A DNA stretch of 64,000 nucleotides from Tritrichomonas musculus (taxonomy: Eukaryota; Parabasalia; Tritrichomonadida; Tritrichomonadidae), in NCBI GenBank assembly GCA_039105265.1, contig JAPFFF010000003.1:1550001-1614000 (forward strand). The letters are read 5' to 3'. Positions 10,601 through 17,745 of the stretch are shown here, piece after piece. The notes beneath the pieces were generated by a model, which had not been told where the DNA came from, searched no databases, and saw only the letters and a list, made by a program, of their open reading frames with translations. The translations under genes and the position numbers were made by a program. The first letter of the stretch is position 1; each line of letters begins with the position of its first letter.

Positions 10601-10795
10601 GAAGAAAGATATCTTTTATTAGACTCAGAAATTGAAAAACTTTCTGTATCTATAAAATCTTCAATTGCAACTCAAGTTGTCATAAAGCATGAAGAAGTAA
10701 GTTGTGGAAAGTGGATTCCAGCAACCGAAATACGCCAATCATTAACCTCTGAAGTAATTGATTCTTTGGAAGAAATAATCAATTCACTCAATTAA
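7622..10795 (+). CDS. TMEM131-like large single-pass membrane protein; no ATG at its start
   Basis: The frame is open from 7607 to 10795 (about 1060 codons). It begins with a hydrophobic stretch (FIFIFLLLTFG) that looks like a signal peptide, then a very long, beta-rich, Asn-glycosylation-rich ectodomain with repeated Ig/PapD-like segments (PESYTFKITN, MPGNSLSIEFILLP, NPTPHQFTIISVTL, VQPGETSDDIIVQF), one membrane segment near residues 960-980 (FIKFIAVVTLALLLPIYELI) and a cytoplasmic tail of about 75 residues. This architecture matches TMEM131, which in animals promotes secretion of collagen-like cargo; assignment is by architecture and is moderate. There is no ATG before residue 150 in this frame and a TAA sits at 7604, so the true start is a non-AUG codon, an undetected first exon, or a sequence error. 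Confidence 0.6.
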   Translation: MFDFIFIFLLLTFGKPEQYPLLQTYYVDHIGRSDLRYQVSHFGVSFTALGYNENEITQKNLRSIKIATPYWFQFIDNHYHYLPLARSVFNYSTFAQFSPKSYFLTSASFLTPESYTFKITNIHDSKNLTITDAFTTSRNIVIKHINPTTLMPGNSLSIEFILLPTELTTTFSAVVIILTNMGNLPYFISCQQMHLIQGNDTIQTIFHQCSAMKSNLTVFLSPFFGQRVISVYYDALLFHTGKSTMASKFIVFNMLSLKNGFYVSFINFVSQEPKNTTIPLFICVSSKFLQSYYPVILVNVVTSHSSTSEAEIKIVNPTPHQFTIISVTLQKDAPSNIKVELNPQPITCSKFTYTNIGRIVVHGNRQGEIITSITVSYETVIDLTKIAQFIEIPVYASVVHGYLEPSEQRLNLLQLDNSFNRINFTNHFKVPIAIVSARTDSNLFKVVDFVPNVVQPGETSDDIIVQFTHRPLSFSFESTLIVETNATNHYIPIKGFNGQLTISDSNSSVTQMHIFEQLGNVMTGSSMKFVYFIRNPNPIRYSMNDYNATPGITVNGFWNTNEHGSLRGHQMLPFAIEEIHIYVGFNNIRNNKPRNDSIAIGTSSSYVQITIEWTPVQGNYFLTMVIPPLLCFGFTYHTNVSLNSTYAVTLQLINFTVNVPTSDISTTSPYIRPHVYTNLGSVNLTFNTEIFQNNEIMSLFDFKRSWVELRKLWQKYFTNNLHYEIEFKLFIKKNSFFRFKYQIQITASYFNDLECDLGYILPYTEAHGSVEHYNFFNTSVVYHFYPRVTVHSDYESLISDPNSYIDFNFTVVATALGKYNEKIPIATNATKPFFIQIHAEVVAPNVYFVDFFGEKINRVLFSSADSAISTHTIFLINNGKTNVEVGQFFVRSPLFTVNQKCTGFLPINTTCRVDISVVLDYLRNQTEESTLLLYVHGLQVTCKLAVEIGDEAMKKIEKRRFIKFIAVVTLALLLPIYELISAIYKSNKLGKDIEERYLLLDSEIEKLSVSIKSSIATQVVIKHEEVSCGKWIPATEIRQSLTSEVIDSLEEIINSLN

Positions 10796-10941
10796 TAAAA
10801 TCCATATATATAATAATATATGTTATATAATAACTTTACCAGATTGCAAATTTAATAAAAATTTAATATGACAGCAATCTCTCCATTTGTTTTTCATGAA
10901 AAAAAAAAAGTGATATGAATTTTGACCTGAAAATTTTTTCT

Positions 10942-10963
10942 TACGGTTTGAATAGCCATATTA
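10942..10963 (+). promoter_or_regulatory. Putative core promoter of snoRNA host gene 1 (M3-like box + initiator-like motif)
   Basis: TACGGTTT at 10942-10949 fits the Trichomonas vaginalis M3 core promoter consensus (a Myb-type element). GCCATATTA at 10955-10963 follows directly. The same GCCATATTA occurs upstream of the second snoRNA host gene (25647-25655). I infer transcription starts near A10958. Confidence 0.45.
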
Positions 10964-10970
10964 TAAAAAG

Positions 10971-10986
10971 AAGAACAATTGTTCTT
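10971..10986. repeat. Perfect 16-bp palindrome in exon 1 of snoRNA host 1
   Basis: AAGAACAATTGTTCTT reads the same on both strands. It lies between the putative start site and the intron donor. It could fold in the RNA or be a dimeric protein site; nothing in the sequence decides. Confidence 0.8.
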
Positions 10987-11012
10987 GTTTGAAAATTATA
11001 GCTAATTTAATA

Positions 11013-11128
11013 GTATGTTTTTTAAAATTTCTCTCTGATGATACCTACGGACCTGTTCTGATTAAGGATGATTCGTTTTATCTGATGAACGAAATTTTTT
11101 TTTTTTTCGATCATTAACTAACACTTAG
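11013..11128 (+). other. Spliceosomal intron (116 bp) in a non-coding host transcript
   Basis: The donor is GTATGT (11013-11018) and the 3' end is ACTAACACTTAG (11117-11128). Trichomonas introns are known for a GYAYGT donor and an extended ACTAACACACAG branch-acceptor block; this matches 10 of 12 acceptor positions. Exon 1 (about 10958-11012) has no ATG, and downstream of the acceptor there is no long ORF on the plus strand, so the host is probably non-coding. The intron contains a box C/D snoRNA. Confidence 0.75.
11024..11098 (+). ncRNA. Box C/D snoRNA, intronic; predicted guide for 2'-O-methylation of SSU rRNA
   Basis: Box C TGATGA is at 11036-11041, box D' CTGA at 11058-11061, box C' GATGAT at 11067-11072 and box D CTGA at 11082-11085. 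The outer sequences AAAATTTC (11024-11031) and GAAATTTT (11091-11098) can pair perfectly. The 10 bases upstream of D' (CGGACCTGTT) complement AACAGGTCCG, closely matching the near-universal SSU rRNA stretch AACAGGUC; the fifth base before D' pairs with the first G of that stretch. By memory this corresponds to the conserved Gm modification guided by snR56 in yeast and SNORD127 in human. The target of the D guide is not evident. Gene identity is inference; the box architecture is seen directly. Confidence 0.75.
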
Positions 11129-11165
11129 GGGATTTACTGATTCTTGCTTTGTTTCTACCGTATTT

Positions 11166-11181
11166 CCAATAAAGTTATTGG
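11166..11181 (+). repeat. Short hairpin downstream of snoRNA host intron
   Basis: CCAATAA and TTATTGG form a 7-bp inverted repeat with a 2-base gap, about 40 bp after the acceptor. It may be a 3' structure of the host transcript. Nothing else recognisable is in 11129-11481. Confidence 0.5.
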
Positions 11182-11481
11182 TCATATCATTTTATTCTTT
11201 TAAGTAGATGTCTTTCAATCATCAATCTTTTTTGTTTCAATAAAAGTTAACTTTTATTTCTGTATTTGTTGTAACTATTGTTCTCACTATCAAATTCAAA
11301 TTTATATAAATGAAATTGTCTTTTCAAAAAAAAAAAATATAAATAAATGTTAATCTGATTAATTTATTTTTTTATTGGAGAAACAAATGACCTATTCGCA
11401 ATTTTAGAATTAGAATAAAACAATGGATTTTTAGAGCAGCATTCAATAACAAAATAATTTTTCGAGATCAGCAAAAATGAA

Positions 11482-11877
11482 CTAAAACCAATTAATTTCA
11501 TTATTAGTGTTGAGACGTATGTATTCGATATCATCATCAAAACTAATTTCATTTGAAGGAATAAATGAGTAGCCTTGAAATTCTTGTGGAGGATCAGGTG
11601 GATACATTTTTTCGACTGGTGGATACTTTTCTTCATTCTTTGATGGGAAATGAAAAACTTGGTGTTGTTGTTGATATTGATGTTGTTGTTGTTGTTGTTG
11701 TTGCATCTGTGGTCGGCCTTGAGATGGCATTTGAAAATTGCCATATCCAACTTCATTTATATTTGTGAGATCTTGAAATAATCTTCTAGGAGCATTATTG
11801 CTTTGCTTTGATCCGAAATGAGATTGAAATCTGGGTCTCTGTGCTTGAGGTTCTATAAAGCACCTTCCTGATGACAT
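11482..11877 (-). CDS. Small Gln/Pro-rich protein with a cyclin-docking-like RRLF motif
   Basis: The open frame can be read from a GTG at 11919, but the first ATG is at 11877 and gives MSSGRCFIEPQ (131 aa); ACGTTTA in gene orientation sits only 11 bp upstream of it (11889-11895), which supports this start. Residues 30-50 contain APRRLFQDLTNINE, resembling a Cy/RxL motif followed by a D-L-T-N sequence as in cell-cycle regulators. A Gln/His-rich run (about residues 56-75, encoded by a TTG/TGT trinucleotide tract) and a Pro/Tyr/Asp-rich tail (PPDPPQEFQGY, SFDDDIEYIRL) follow. It appears wholly disordered. Any cell-cycle role is speculation. Confidence 0.65.
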   Translation of the reverse strand: MSSGRCFIEPQAQRPRFQSHFGSKQSNNAPRRLFQDLTNINEVGYGNFQMPSQGRPQMQQQQQQQHQYQQQHQVFHFPSKNEEKYPPVEKMYPPDPPQEFQGYSFIPSNEISFDDDIEYIRLNTNNEINWF

Positions 11878-12111
11878 TAAACAAAAGCTAAACGTACATA
11901 ATATTGAAAAACTAAACACAAGGATTTTCTGAAAAAATCATAATTTCTCTCGATTTAAAATAAAAAATAAATATATAAAATAGATTTATTTAGGAAACCA
12001 ATATTAATTTATAAATTTGATAGACAAATGATCAGTATCAGGAAAAGCTATAAAAAGAAAAATAACAAGAAACAATGAATAGATTATTCTTTTGTCATAA
12101 TTATATTCATT

Positions 12112-13158
12112 TTAAATTTTATGTTTGTTCATTGAGAATATGCACGAGTCGATGAGACCACCTATCGTAAATCCGCCACCAAGAATTGCAAATAAACTGA
12201 TTAAAAAGTTCAGTAATGATTTCTTTTCAACATAAAGTTGCACAGCTATTGGCGAAGTGTCGAAATCAAATGCAATTGAAGGATGCCTTTTAGAAACTGT
12301 TTTTTCAATTTTATATTGATTAAATGATGCAGAATACTGATTCCCAACAACACTGCTTGTTATTGTCTTAACAAGGTTTACAGAATAATGATAGAAATAA
12401 AATCCACGGCCACGTTGTAACCATCTACTGTTATCTAAAGGATTCTTTAAGCCATCAAAATCAGGTCCAAATCTAAATCTATTGATCCAATGTGAAAGAT
12501 TTACGTTATCGCCAAAGTATGTTAAGTCATGTTTATAGTGAACTGGTAATTGTATTTGGCCACCTGCATTTATCAATATTTGTCCCTTTGAAAATGTTGT
12601 TGATAACTCGCCATACAATTGACATGTTTCTTTATCGTCAATTGATTTTCTATCTCGATTGCACTGTTCAATACGATCGAAATTTGGAACAAGTTTGTCT
12701 TGAAGTTTATATGACGATGCAACATCAAAGCACGTTAAGCAACATTTCGAATAGTTTGATTCGTAACAACTTCCGCATGAATTAAAAATGCTTTGTGGAT
12801 CATCGTCTGAAATCGGTGCAGATAATGGATTAAAATGCATATCAAGGCGTTGTCGTGTGATCTTTTTAGCGAAATTAATTTGATGATTACCTGTAATATC
12901 TTGAATTTTAATTTGAAGAAGTTGGCATGGATAAGCAACAGTAATATTGAAAAAAACAGATGTAGGCTGTTGATCTCCTTTGCTTGAAGCTTCAATAATA
13001 GGGCGTTGTTTAATTAATTGTTTTGAATTATCTTTAATTTGAATAATAACGATAATAAACATGAAAAGGAATGTAATAAGAGATATCATTCCTCCCGCTT
13101 TTGTCCTGACATCGAAACTATCATCAGCAACTTTTGGGAAAAGATCAAATTTCCTCAT
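12112..13158 (-). CDS. ERGIC3: Erv46/ERGIC3-type ER-Golgi cargo receptor
   Basis: 348 aa from an ATG. The N-terminus MRKFDLFPKVADDSFDVRTKAGG followed by a membrane segment (about residues 26-42) is the ERGIC_N signature. The lumenal domain carries CGSCYESNYSKCCLTC, the paired-cysteine motif that distinguishes Erv46/ERGIC3 from Erv41/ERGIC2, then ...IEQCNRD. A second membrane segment (LLNFLISLFAILGGGFTIGGLID) precedes a very short tail ending KHKI. The Erv41-Erv46 complex cycles between ER and Golgi in COPI/COPII vesicles and retrieves ER residents. Length is slightly below the usual 380 or so. No partner Erv41 gene is in the window. Confidence 0.95.
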   Translation of the reverse strand: MRKFDLFPKVADDSFDVRTKAGGMISLITFLFMFIIVIIQIKDNSKQLIKQRPIIEASSKGDQQPTSVFFNITVAYPCQLLQIKIQDITGNHQINFAKKITRQRLDMHFNPLSAPISDDDPQSIFNSCGSCYESNYSKCCLTCFDVASSYKLQDKLVPNFDRIEQCNRDRKSIDDKETCQLYGELSTTFSKGQILINAGGQIQLPVHYKHDLTYFGDNVNLSHWINRFRFGPDFDGLKNPLDNSRWLQRGRGFYFYHYSVNLVKTITSSVVGNQYSASFNQYKIEKTVSKRHPSIAFDFDTSPIAVQLYVEKKSLLNFLISLFAILGGGFTIGGLIDSCIFSMNKHKI

Positions 13159-13592
13159 ATTTCTTTGGTTAGATCAACTTTTTGAATAATTTCACAAAAT
13201 ACAATTTTGGAATACGAGCTTATATCGATGAATGAAAATGATTTATATCTTGTCTTTTTAAATTGCTTGATTATAAAAAAAGTGATAATCTATATTTTTA
13301 AGTAAATTGGTGAATTGTCTATATAGTATGATGAAAATAAAATACAGAATAAAAGCAATAATTTAATCATACCAAAATTTCCAATTTCATCAGCATATAG
13401 AACATGTATATGTTTTTAGTATAAAAAGTTTGTTAAAATGTAAAATAATTATCTAATATGTTTTTAATGCTCAAAGATATTTTCACATGTTTATTTGGTA
13501 TTGCTGCAATTTAATAGCATTTAAAATATGAAAAATGTGAAAGTAATTGATTTTGAAATATATTTACTTAGAATAAATGATTATAATAATCT
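13159..13592. other. Intergenic, nothing recognised
   Basis: About 430 bp of A/T-rich sequence upstream of the Erv46 gene and downstream of the SAM-domain gene. I see no RNA gene, repeat or intron signal on either strand. Confidence 0.5.
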
Positions 13593-14369
13593 TTACTTCT
13601 TTAAATTCCTTCCATTAATTCTACCACAAACAGGAATATGCCTTTGAGCAGCTTCTGGCTGGAACTTTCGTCCACAGTATTGGCAAGTTATTCTATTATC
13701 ATTTTCTTGAGAAATATTAACATTTTGATCATTAATAATAGAAGAAGAAGAAGAAGGATTTCCTCTACTTGATCGATTTATTGATTCTGTAGCTCCAAAA
13801 TTACTATTACTATTATTGTTGATGTTACTAAGATTTGATTTATTCTTTGTTGAAGAATTTCGAGTTGATCGAGATCTGTGAGAAGTACTACTATAACTTG
13901 ATCCATCACTATCATCTGTTGGTGTATTTTTTGTCATTCGACTATATTTCTTTTCAACTGCGGGCTTTTGCTGAGATGCCTCTATTTGATCACCAAATCT
14001 TTTTGTATTTGGTGATCGAGGAATATCTCTTCGTTTAAAGTCATTATTTGTTGTATTATCGTCATTATAGGCGTTGTCTGTGTTATTTTGATCGATATTG
14101 GGCGAAGAATATCGTGAGTTAATTGTTGATGATACTGATGAAGCTGATTGTGAAGGAATTTTATTGTTTACTATATCTGAAAATCTTCTGATTAATAAAA
14201 CCCGATGGCCTATTTTTGTAACCCCCATTTCAATTAAATGTTCTTCTGTAATTAGAGGTAAATGAATGCCGCATACCTCATTTTTTATAAATAAAGATGC
14301 ATACTGCCCAAAACCCAAAGCTTGTATCTGTCTTGCTAATTCGTGAGAATTCCAATCAACATAATTCAT
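13593..14369 (-). CDS. SAM domain + C2HC zinc-finger protein
   Basis: The frame continues upstream to a TTG, but the first ATG is at 14369 (MNYVDWNSHELARQI; 258 aa). Residues about 3-68 are a SAM domain (W....LARQIQALGFGQYASLFIKNEVCGIHLPLITEEHLIEMGVTKIGHR). The middle is a long Ser/Asn/Thr-rich linker with Arg/Ser patches. The last 35 residues hold CQYCGRKFQPEAAQRHIPVCG, a C2HC finger (C..C............H...C) of the ZNF474/C2HC type. SAM domains oligomerise; this finger type occurs in flagellar and RNA-associated proteins. Exact role unknown. ACGTTTA sits 26 bp upstream (14396-14402). Divergent from the gene at 14514. Confidence 0.92.
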   Translation of the reverse strand: MNYVDWNSHELARQIQALGFGQYASLFIKNEVCGIHLPLITEEHLIEMGVTKIGHRVLLIRRFSDIVNNKIPSQSASSVSSTINSRYSSPNIDQNNTDNAYNDDNTTNNDFKRRDIPRSPNTKRFGDQIEASQQKPAVEKKYSRMTKNTPTDDSDGSSYSSTSHRSRSTRNSSTKNKSNLSNINNNSNSNFGATESINRSSRGNPSSSSSIINDQNVNISQENDNRITCQYCGRKFQPEAAQRHIPVCGRINGRNLKK

Positions 14370-14513
14370 CTTATTAGATTTTTCAAACAAATTTTTAAAC
14401 GTCTATTGATTCTGAATATAGTGAAACTTTGAGAAAAAAAAAACAGTAAAAAAAAGGTCAATTGTTTATCGTCCGGCCAAATAGAATAAAATTTTCAATT
14501 TGATTTTGTTCAT

Positions 14514-15965
14514 ATGTTAATCTTTCTTTTTTTATTTCTCTATAGAATTACAGAAACTTATGGTGGTTATTTGCATTTACCAAGACTTGAAAATAAAAAT
14601 GAGTTCGATGATTTTATAAAACAGTCTAATTATTCAATTATCATTTTTACGAACGATACAGAAAATGCTTATTTTGCAAATTATGCTATATTTCGACTAA
14701 ACAAATCAATAATTTCGTTTGGAACCGCATCTGAAGATCAAGGAGAAAAATATAATTGTAATCAATTTCCTTGCTCAATTCCATTTAAAGATGGAAAGCA
14801 GATTTTAAATAATGTTAAATACCCAGCCCCAACGCAAGCCTCGTTATTTTATTCATGGTGCTATGATATCCTAAATTCGCCATTCAGGAGTATTCAAAAT
14901 CCCGAGCAATTAATTCAGCTACTTAGTTTATCAAATGTGACAACTGCAATTGGCGTTGATTCAGTAGAAGTCCCTCAAAACCTTCCTGAAAGTCTAACTT
15001 TTTATAGCACTTCATCCAAAATGTTTGATAAAATCAATATAAGTGTATCAAGTGGAATTTATGTTTTTAATGGTGCAGAGAGGAGTCTTAATTTGGTTAA
15101 AAATGGAAATTTTGATGAATTTTTGCATTCAAATATTATTTCATTTGACAATATTGATTTTTCAAAGAAAAAATATGTTGCAGGATTTTATTTAAACAAT
15201 AGTGTTTCTAACTGTAATAACAATACCAATCTTATTTTAAATGAAGAAAAAAAAATAAATATATTAAAAGAGATTGCAAGTAAAAATGAATTTGCAAAAG
15301 AATTCTTTTTTTCGCCAATTGATGAAGATGTCATTATTCAAAACAAACTTCAATTTAGAGAAACGCCTTTATTTGTTGTCTTTGAAATGGTTCCTTCTTC
15401 AAATCATACTTTAAGGCATTATGTTGTAAATGGAGAAGAAAAGGTATATAATATTGACTTTTTATGTGGCTTTTTAGATGGTATTCAAAAAGGGGAAATA
15501 AATTATGTTCCACTAGATCAAATTGGCGAAAAGTTTCCATATCCGGAAAATGATACTCATGTCATATCATACTCTGAGTTCAAAGATAAGGTTAATGAAG
15601 ATGCTGATGTCCTTGCTATTTGTTATTCTACAATTGATAAATATATCTTAATGCGAACTGCAGTTCAAACTGTTGTTAACCATCTTAACACCTCAAACAT
15701 CACATTTGTTTGCTTGAACTTAACATGCAATGAAATCCCAGATGAAATTAATGTAATACCGCCAGGTGGAATGTTTCTATTTCCAAAAGGCCAAAAAGAC
15801 AACCCAATACCATATATGTTCAAACGATATCAATTTTTCGATGTACTTAACTTCATAAAAAGGCATTCTACAATCAAATATGATGTTCCGTCTTTCAGTA
15901 ATATGGAAAAAGAACAGGAAATTGTTTTGTCCAGAATATCATTGCATAATATAACTAAAGTGTAA
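14514..15965 (+). CDS. ER-lumenal thioredoxin-fold (PDI-like) protein lacking CXXC
   Basis: 483 aa with an N-terminal signal peptide (MLIFLFLFLYRITETYG). Successive segments resemble thioredoxin-fold repeats, for example FDDFIKQSNYSIIIFTNDTENAYFANYAIFRLNKSIISFGTAS and DFLCGFLDGIQKGEINYVPLDQIGE, the latter like the PDI b'-domain 'F..G.l..' ending. There are many N-glycosylation sequons. No CXXC active-site pair is present; the Cys pairs CNQFPC and CLNLTC are too widely spaced. The protein ends HNITKV without a KDEL-type signal. I infer a redox-inactive PDI-like chaperone or lectin-like ER protein; the fold call is moderate. GGCCAAATA lies about 30 bp before the ATG. Confidence 0.55.
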   Translation: MLIFLFLFLYRITETYGGYLHLPRLENKNEFDDFIKQSNYSIIIFTNDTENAYFANYAIFRLNKSIISFGTASEDQGEKYNCNQFPCSIPFKDGKQILNNVKYPAPTQASLFYSWCYDILNSPFRSIQNPEQLIQLLSLSNVTTAIGVDSVEVPQNLPESLTFYSTSSKMFDKINISVSSGIYVFNGAERSLNLVKNGNFDEFLHSNIISFDNIDFSKKKYVAGFYLNNSVSNCNNNTNLILNEEKKINILKEIASKNEFAKEFFFSPIDEDVIIQNKLQFRETPLFVVFEMVPSSNHTLRHYVVNGEEKVYNIDFLCGFLDGIQKGEINYVPLDQIGEKFPYPENDTHVISYSEFKDKVNEDADVLAICYSTIDKYILMRTAVQTVVNHLNTSNITFVCLNLTCNEIPDEINVIPPGGMFLFPKGQKDNPIPYMFKRYQFFDVLNFIKRHSTIKYDVPSFSNMEKEQEIVLSRISLHNITKV

Positions 15966-15982
15966 GATTATTATTTTACTTT

Positions 15983-16008
15983 TATATATATATATATATA
16001 TATATATT
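15983..16008. repeat. (TA)n microsatellite
   Basis: An uninterrupted TA dinucleotide run of about 12 units lies shortly after the stop of the preceding gene. Confidence 0.85.
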
Positions 16009-16216
16009 ATTTGCAATTGTGAATCTATGATTCTTTTATTATTATTATTTCAACAAAATAAAGTCTTATTTTTAATGTTCGCGCCTTTGAAATATTCTTA
16101 ATGTTCATTGAAATAATTTCAGAGAAAAATAAACGCATGCCATTTTACACTCGTGTTTTTTAAATGCATATTTTTGAAAGAAAAGGCGCTAAACTTTATA
16201 TCACTTTATTAATTAG

Positions 16217-17204
16217 ATGACGCAGCTCACCGAGCAAAACAAAATAGATATCATTGTACTGTATCATGAAATTAACAACCAATGGACAGAAATGTCTCGT
16301 AGACTTGGCATTCCAGAGTCAACGATTAGATCATTTATGAAAAGGTATCATCAAACAGGAACTCTTAATGTTCAAAGAGGAAGACCAATTACGATCACTG
16401 ATGAGGTGCGAAATGATGTTGTTGAATCTATAGAATCTCAAGCAGATCAAACTTTGACCAATTATCTAAAAATTTCAGTGTTTCACAAACATCGGCTAGA
16501 AAAATATTAATTGATAATAGTATAACATGCCAACGCAAAATCCCAGTTCCTCCTCTGATTCAAGTTCACAAGAATTGCAGAGTTGTTTTTTCAACCGTTT
16601 TACAAACGTCCTCTACCCATATATGCCCGTAATCGTCTTTACTGACGATACATCAGTGGAGTTAGCAAGAGATAAAAAAATATGCTGGAGAAGAAGAGGA
16701 GAATATCCTAATGGAAGTTTGTATGAAAAAGCTGGTAAAAGCAAAACTTCAATGGTTTGGGACGGAATAAGAATATTTGGTTTCAAAACAGAATTAATCA
16801 AGGTGGAAGGTACCGAAAACTCACAAGTTTATATAAAATTTTTAAAAGATCATAAAATAATTGAAAGCATTCAAAAAGCTTTCGGTAACAAGTTTTTCTG
16901 GCAACATGATAATGCAAAGCCTCATACATCTTTGTACTCAATGAGCGAACTAGCAAAGATGATTCCAGCAATTTTGGAATGGCCTACAGAAAGTCCTGAC
17001 CTTTCACCTATAGAAAACCTAGGGAACTTTTTAAAAGATAAATTAAAAGATATCAAATTTTATAATTTTGACGAATTATATGCTAGATTGAAATTCGAAT
17101 GAAATGCCATTACGCCAGAAATGGTACATCATTTTTACTCGTCCTTTAAAGCCAGACTATTGTTTGCCTCAGATATACAAATCAAATTGCATCAAAACGC
17201 ATAA
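16217..17204 (+). pseudogene. Dead Tc1/mariner-type transposase
   Basis: The first piece (16217-16510) encodes the paired helix-turn-helix N-terminus (MTQLTEQNKIDIIVLYHEINN...GRPITITDEV). The second (16527-17102) carries the DDE core: VIVFTDDTS (first Asp), FWQHDNAKPHT (second Asp) and WPTESPDLSPIENL (third acidic residue), classic Tc1/mariner/IS630 motifs. Between them, a middle stretch (about 16462-16590: NSITCQRKIPVPPL) is readable only in a third frame, so there are two frameshifts. A TGA at 17101-17103 interrupts an otherwise continuing C-terminus that ends at 17202-17204, most simply a TGG to TGA change. I could not identify convincing terminal inverted repeats. The element is inactive. 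Confidence 0.9.
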
Positions 17205-17371
17205 TTTACATTAAATCCTATTACAAATCAAACAATAGTCACGGAAGAGAAAGAAAATTAATTTTTATGAGTTTTATTAAATATCATTTGACCGTTTAGT
17301 TTTCATTAAATTACAAACTGATTTTTTGCCTTTCTACATTTAAACAGCATTTATAATAACAAATGAACTCA

Positions 17372-17613
17372 GCTCAACTATTTAGTGTATATGAATCGAT
17401 AAATGAACCTATTATACTTAGCAGATCGATATATAAATTTCCATTCGATATCTTGAACAATTCGAAGTTACAGCAAGAACCATCTGAGTTCAATTCGATT
17501 ATTTAGTACATATGAATCGATAAATGAACCTATCATTCTCAGCAGATCGATATAGAAATTTTTCTTCGATATCTTAAATAATTCGAAGTTACAACAAGAA
17601 GCAGATGAACGAA
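17372..17613. repeat. Tandem duplication, 121-bp period, two copies
   Basis: Key words recur exactly 121 bp apart: TATTTAGT (17379 and 17500), ATGAATCGATAAATGAACCT (17391 and 17512), GCAGATCGATAT, TTCGAAGTTACA (17461 and 17582). The copies differ at scattered positions, so the duplication is not recent. It follows the transposase pseudogene and is non-coding. Confidence 0.85.
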
Positions 17614-17745
17614 ACCTAACGAAGCAATCTACTTATAGTGACAAATGAACTTAACAAGCTTTTGTCTGAAAGATTTAACAAGAATTATTATTCTAATACG
17701 ATATCTTATACAACCTAAAAATAAAATTTGCTCTAAACCTAACAT

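Noticed and set aside
16140..17340. Terminal inverted repeats of the Tc1/mariner copy
   Set aside because: AGAAAAGGC near 16180 and the complement AGAAAGGC near 17335 are similar but the match does not extend, so I do not claim them.
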